Assembly (NCBI GenBank): GCA_008363265.1
Contig: RHKR01000041.1
Span: forward strand, 1-10,656
Origin: Chlorobiota bacterium
GTDB lineage: Bacteria > Bacteroidota > Ignavibacteria > Ignavibacteriales > Ignavibacteriaceae
Length of the DNA stretch: 10,656 bases
Direction: 5' to 3'
In this document: positions 7,314 through 10,656 of the stretch, piece by piece
Layout of the letters: each line of letters opens with the position of its first letter
How positions within the stretch are numbered: the stretch's first letter is position 1
Program-made: the position numbers and the translations under genes
The notes under the pieces: model-generated
The model's database searches: none
What the model was told of the DNA's origin: nothing
What the model saw: the letters and a program-made list of their open reading frames with translations, nothing else

Positions 7314-7387
7314 TTGATTTTAGGTTTTTTAATTATCAATAATTCACGAATTTTAGACGCCCGATTTCAAAATTTAGCGCAGTGAAA
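7314..7387. promoter_or_regulatory. Divergent promoter region with AT-rich palindrome
   Basis: This 74-bp AT-rich spacer must hold the promoters of both outward-facing genes. It contains an inverted repeat AATTAT-CA-ATAATT at 7331-7344 (6-bp arms, 2-bp centre). A second pair is AATTTT (7349-7354) and AAAATT (7369-7374), 14 bp apart. On the plus strand TTGATT (7314-7319) and AATAAT (7338-7343) with an 18-bp spacer could be a sigma-70-like promoter overlapping the palindrome. All elements are weak in such AT-rich DNA. Confidence 0.4.
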
Positions 7388-9211
7388 ATGGAAAAAAAGA
7401 AGTATCCCGTTATTTTTTATCTCATCACCGTTATTGCACCGTTCCTGCTCTTTGCACTCATTGAAGTGGGGCTGAGGCTTGGTGGCTACGGCGACCCCGC
7501 GCCCGCGTTCATCCCGGTGCCCGGAAGTGACGGCAAACTTCTTTTCCTGAATCCTGATCTTACGAGACGGTACTTCAAAGGTGCTGCCTTTGTTCCCCAC
7601 TCGATAAACGATGTATTCGCGGCCGAGAAAGACCCCAACACCCTCCGGATATTCATCCTCGGTGAAAGCAGTGCAGCAGGTTTCCCATTTGAGCCGAACG
7701 GTTCATTCTCGAGGTTTCTGAATCTTAAACTGAAACTTCTTTATCCGCAGAAAAAGTTCGAAGTTGTAAATTTAGGGATTGCGGCCATCAATTCTTATGC
7801 AATTTTGGATATACTCGATGAGGTGATCGCACAGAAACCTGATCTGGTGCTGGTCTACACCGGGCATAACGAGTTTTATGGGGCATTGGGTGCCGCGTCG
7901 ATGACGAGCACAGGCGACTCTCCCGGTGCCACGCGTTTCATTCTCGCGATGAACAAACTGCGCTTGATGCAATTGATATCATCCCTCTTTTCACCAGGTG
8001 ACACCCCTCCCGCTGCACCCGGACTTATGGAATCACTCGCGAAAGACAAACTCGTTCCCAAAACCTCAGATCTATACACGGCAGGGCTCGATCAGTTCAG
8101 GTACAACCTCAGTGAGATATTTTTCGGGCTCAAAGAAGCAGGCATTCCGGCTATTGCCGGCACGCTTGTTTCCAATCTGCTCGACCAGGCTCCCTTCTAC
8201 CCTGAACTTTCCGGGGCAGGTGAAGCTTATAAGAAAGGGAAAGAACTGTTTGAGGCAGGTAAACATAAAGAGGCCTTGGAACAACTTCAGCAGGCCAAAG
8301 ACCTTGACGAACTCAGGTTCAGGGCACCATTGGAGTTCAATACAATTATCAGAAAAGTTGCTGAAGATCAGGGCGCACTCGTTGTTGCGGTCGATTCAGT
8401 CTTCGCATCTTTGAGCCCAGGTGGAATCGTTGGGAGTTCTCTAATGACCGATCATCTTCACCCCAACCTGAAAGGATATAGCCTGATGGCTGATGCCTTC
8501 CTCTCAGGCATAAATGCCAATGGAATGATAAAGGATTCTCCCGCCATTCCATACGGAAGCCCAAAACTTGACAGTCTGACGGCACTTCAGTGCCCTTTCA
8601 GCAGGCTTGACTCAGCGATCGCATTCTACCGCCTAGCGGGCATAACATCGCAGTGGCCGTTCAACAGAAGCGGAAAGAAAGTTGAGTTGGAGCAGATCCG
8701 TAAACCAATTGACTTTATCGATTCCCTCGCAATTCAGTCTGCCCGGGGTGAACTCACTTGGGATGCTGCACACACAAAAGCGGCAGATCGATATGTTTTA
8801 CTGGGAGATGTTGCATCAGTCGAAAAAGAGTACCGGGTACTTATCGCTCAGTTCCACTACATCCCTAAATTCTACGATGCACTTGCCAACGCTCTGATGG
8901 AGATGAAAGAATACGGTAAAGCCTCAGATGCTCTGAAGGAGAGTTATTCAGTACGGCCGGATGCTTTTTCGACCAAATGGCTGGGCATTTTAGCCCTAAA
9001 TGAAGGCAAAGCAGATGAGGCCAGGAAATGGCTGCTAGAAAGCCTGAACTTTAAAGGTGATGACCCCCAGACTCTCTATAACCTCTCCGGCGCGTTCATT
9101 ACACTGAACGACTATCCTTCAGCAAAAATATATATTCAGAGATGTCTGCAGGCCGATCCAAAATTCCCGGGAGCCGCTCAGTTAGCGGCCCAGTTGCAGA
9201 ATGTAAGGTAG
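7388..9211 (+). CDS. Membrane-anchored SGNH/GDSL hydrolase with TPR repeats
   Basis: This is a 607-residue protein. One N-terminal membrane segment (about 8-28) anchors an SGNH-fold esterase/acyltransferase domain outside the cytoplasm. The catalytic blocks are in order: FILGESSAAG at 89-98 with nucleophile Ser94, VNLGIAAINSY at 127-137 (block II Gly), VYTGHNEFYG at 156-165 with Asn161, and DHLHPNLKGY at 355-364 with Asp355 and His358. A TPR-like helical pair is inserted in the domain at about 279-305 (GKELFEAGKHKEALEQL). At least three TPR-like repeats end the protein (about 475-600). The substrate is unknown; acetyl groups on envelope polysaccharide are one possibility. The GTG at 7382 is also in frame, but ATG 7388 is the more natural start; neither has a clear Shine-Dalgarno site. 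It converges on the next gene with a 2-bp gap. Confidence 0.85.
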   Translation: MEKKKYPVIFYLITVIAPFLLFALIEVGLRLGGYGDPAPAFIPVPGSDGKLLFLNPDLTRRYFKGAAFVPHSINDVFAAEKDPNTLRIFILGESSAAGFPFEPNGSFSRFLNLKLKLLYPQKKFEVVNLGIAAINSYAILDILDEVIAQKPDLVLVYTGHNEFYGALGAASMTSTGDSPGATRFILAMNKLRLMQLISSLFSPGDTPPAAPGLMESLAKDKLVPKTSDLYTAGLDQFRYNLSEIFFGLKEAGIPAIAGTLVSNLLDQAPFYPELSGAGEAYKKGKELFEAGKHKEALEQLQQAKDLDELRFRAPLEFNTIIRKVAEDQGALVVAVDSVFASLSPGGIVGSSLMTDHLHPNLKGYSLMADAFLSGINANGMIKDSPAIPYGSPKLDSLTALQCPFSRLDSAIAFYRLAGITSQWPFNRSGKKVELEQIRKPIDFIDSLAIQSARGELTWDAAHTKAADRYVLLGDVASVEKEYRVLIAQFHYIPKFYDALANALMEMKEYGKASDALKESYSVRPDAFSTKWLGILALNEGKADEARKWLLESLNFKGDDPQTLYNLSGAFITLNDYPSAKIYIQRCLQADPKFPGAAQLAAQLQNVR

Positions 9212-9213
9212 GT

Positions 9214-9966
9214 TTACTTCTTTTCGGCAAAAACCCAGCCGCCTGTGTAGTTTTCACCGACTATGGTAAAATCGGGCGAATTCTTTACATCGTGATAGCT
9301 GCGGTAGTGTTTCACGTGGTGAATATCATCGAGGATAAGGAGATAACTTTGGTCTTTTAGTGTCTCGATCGTCTTTTTGAATTCGAGATAACCGACACCA
9401 CCGGCCGAGTCGAGAAGAACCAGAAGTCTCTTCCCCTTCATCTCCTTGAGATACTTCACGAGCAGATCATCACCTTTGTGGTGCGCCTTCATCTCCTTTT
9501 TTACCTTCCGCTCATACACCTTGTTCAGTATCTTGAACCTTGAATTGCCAAGCTCACCCTTGATCTCCTTGATGTAAAACTGATGGGGATTTTCTCCTCC
9601 ATCGCAATATACATCGGGATATTTGTCGGCGTTCTTCAACATCTCGTCATCCTCAACGAATTTTATCGCCTCGGCGCGGTTCAGTGAAAGACCCCAAACC
9701 GGGGTTACGAAAGGATAGGGTTTGAGATTTTCAACTGCTTTTATCCAGCTTAAATAGTTGGCCTCGATGGTAACAAACTTTTCCGGATCCCTGTACCCAA
9801 GGAATGCCTCTGCCACCATTCTTGTGGAACCTTTTCCCTGAAACGTCCCTGTTTCAAGAACGTGAGTTATCTCTTTTTCCTGAATTGTCTGCTTTAAAAG
9901 TGACTGAAGATTTTTATCATCCGACATATACATCGAATAGCCGGGATGTGAAGTATACTGACGCAT
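9214..9966 (-). CDS. Class I SAM-dependent methyltransferase-like protein
   Basis: This 250-residue protein, without signal peptide or membrane segment, is probably cytoplasmic. THVLETGTFQGKGSTRMV (34-51) fits the glycine-rich SAM-binding motif I with an acidic residue at the strand end. FVTIEAN (64-70) places the Glu expected to hold the ribose hydroxyls. LLVLLDSAGG (181-190) and LLILDDIHH (209-217) look like the later strands, the last with acidic and His residues seen in metal-dependent methyltransferases of sugars and polyketides. A segment of about 60 residues between motifs (115-175) is Lys-rich and may be a substrate cap. The ATG at 9966 is preceded by AAGAG at suitable spacing; later Met codons lack one. 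The substrate is unknown. It lies downstream of a terminator, so it needs its own promoter or readthrough. Confidence 0.7.
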   Translation of the reverse strand: MRQYTSHPGYSMYMSDDKNLQSLLKQTIQEKEITHVLETGTFQGKGSTRMVAEAFLGYRDPEKFVTIEANYLSWIKAVENLKPYPFVTPVWGLSLNRAEAIKFVEDDEMLKNADKYPDVYCDGGENPHQFYIKEIKGELGNSRFKILNKVYERKVKKEMKAHHKGDDLLVKYLKEMKGKRLLVLLDSAGGVGYLEFKKTIETLKDQSYLLILDDIHHVKHYRSYHDVKNSPDFTIVGENYTGGWVFAEKK

Positions 9967-9999
9967 TTTTCTCTTACGATAAAATTAAAAATTACGGGC

Positions 10000-10039
10000 A
10001 AAAAATAAAAAATCCGGACCACTTTTCAGCAGTCCGGAT
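10000..10039 (-). terminator. Rho-independent terminator after the T9SS-tailed gene
   Basis: On the minus strand, 22 bases past the stop of the gene ending at 10062, ATCCGGAC (10039-10032) and GTCCGGAT (10019-10012) form a perfect 8-bp stem with a 12-base loop. TTTTTATTTTTT follows. This is a standard intrinsic terminator. In the plus direction the stem is not followed by a good T-run, so it acts on the minus strand. Confidence 0.88.
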
Positions 10040-10061
10040 CGGAATTCTTTTCAGAAGCGTA

Positions 10062-10656
10062 TTACTTCAGAAGCATCATCTTGCGGGTCTGGGTGAAATT
10101 ACCTGACTGGATAGTGTAGAGGTAGATACCTGAAGGTAATTTCGCAGCGTCAAAGCTGACTTCGTAGTTGCCGGCAGCTTTCTGCTCATCAACGAGAACA
10201 GCAACTTCCTGACCTACTGCGTTGTAAACAACCATTCTAACGTTTCCGGCTTCAGGGATGCTGAAACGGATCGAGGTTGAAGGGTTGAACGGGTTAGGAT
10301 AGTTCTGGCTCACATTGTAATTGGCAGGAATATTGTTGTCAATTTCCTTGATACCGGTTACAACGTTGATTAGGTTAGCGGCTGTAATTCTACCGAATGT
10401 ATCAACAGCGGTAGCGCTTACATAGTTGATCTGCCAGTTAAGTGTGTGGTTGCTTCCAACACCGGCTTCGTTATCGTTCGAACCCTGGTTTGTAGCAAGA
10501 CCGAAGTTAAGACCATATTTGTACTCGAGACCGAGTGAAGTGTAGGCTGGGAACAGGATGTTCTTCGAGAATATCTTGTCGCCGGCTACGAGGTCACCGT
10601 TGGTTCCATCGTCAAAAAGTCTGATCACGATAGCTGAATCACTGGTTGGCCAGCCG
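10062..10656 (-). CDS. Secreted protein with T9SS type A C-terminal sorting domain (5' end off window)
   Basis: The C-terminal 197 residues of a larger protein are visible; the frame is open to the right edge, and the GTG at 10628 is internal, not a start. The last 90 or so residues form a type IX secretion sorting tail: NYNVSQNYPNPFNPSTSIRF, then a small beta-sandwich (GNVRMVVYNAVGQEVAVLVD, GNYEVSFDAAKLPSGIYLYT), ending TRKMMLLK. Such tails direct export through the outer membrane and are then cut off. Upstream, LFDDGTNGDLVAGDKIFSKN and NDNEAGVGSNHTL resemble the beta-rich, immunoglobulin/CBM-like modules that often precede these tails (inference). Nothing visible shows an enzymatic function. 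A good terminator follows. Confidence 0.9.
   Translation of the reverse strand, partial: GWPTSDSAIVIRLFDDGTNGDLVAGDKIFSKNILFPAYTSLGLEYKYGLNFGLATNQGSNDNEAGVGSNHTLNWQINYVSATAVDTFGRITAANLINVVTGIKEIDNNIPANYNVSQNYPNPFNPSTSIRFSIPEAGNVRMVVYNAVGQEVAVLVDEQKAAGNYEVSFDAAKLPSGIYLYTIQSGNFTQTRKMMLLK

Noticed and set aside
7998..8414. Plus-strand open frame of 138 codons within the SGNH gene
   Set aside because: It lies in another frame of a gene with clear catalytic motifs, and its protein has an out-of-frame composition.
10626..10628. GTG as the start of the T9SS-tailed protein
   Set aside because: The frame stays open to the window edge and the upstream codons fit the beta-rich module, so the gene is partial.

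Overview
The window looks like a chromosomal segment from a Bacteroidota/Ignavibacteria-type bacterium (FCB group). The best clue is the protein fragment at the right end, which finishes in a type IX secretion (Por/T9SS type A) sorting tail with the NYPNPFNPST signature. Degenerate parvulin/SurA-like proteins and a PAP2-related membrane enzyme of a Bacteroidota flavour fit this. The placement is inference from protein character; there is no rRNA or marker gene here. No mobile element, CRISPR array, tRNA or rRNA was seen.

Left region (1-4623, minus strand): an Rnf (ion-translocating ferredoxin:NAD+ oxidoreductase) operon, transcribed right to left as rnfC-rnfD-rnfG-rnfE-rnfA. The genes are tightly coupled, with 1-bp gaps or ATGA overlaps. 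After 19 bp follows a gene for an unrecognised twin-arginine (Tat) exported protein that runs off the left edge. RnfC would take electrons from or deliver them to NAD(H). RnfD and RnfG carry covalent-FMN threonine motifs, and RnfA and RnfE carry the intramembrane cysteines. The ferredoxin-facing subunit RnfB is not between or immediately upstream of these genes. The order C-D-G-E-A matches the clostridial arrangement in which rnfB comes last, so it may lie beyond the left edge.

Middle region (4624-7387): a short divergent spacer separates rnfC from a plus-strand PAP2/sphingomyelin-synthase-like membrane protein. Its N-terminal coding sequence clearly extends upstream of the first ATG but has no ordinary start codon. 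This gene abuts, tail to tail with zero intergenic bases, a large minus-strand periplasmic SurA/PpiC-like protein.

Right region (7314-10656): a 74-bp divergent promoter region with an AT-rich palindrome leads to a plus-strand membrane-anchored SGNH hydrolase with TPR repeats. This gene converges, 2 bp apart, on a minus-strand class I methyltransferase-like protein. A clear rho-independent terminator at about 10000-10039 separates the methyltransferase from the T9SS-tailed secreted protein, which enters from the right edge.

Apart from the Rnf operon, the genes seem to be independent envelope-related units. I found no convincing evidence of a wholly new multi-gene system. The most notable points are the unknown Tat protein attached to the Rnf operon, the absent rnfB, and the abnormal start of the PAP2-like gene.
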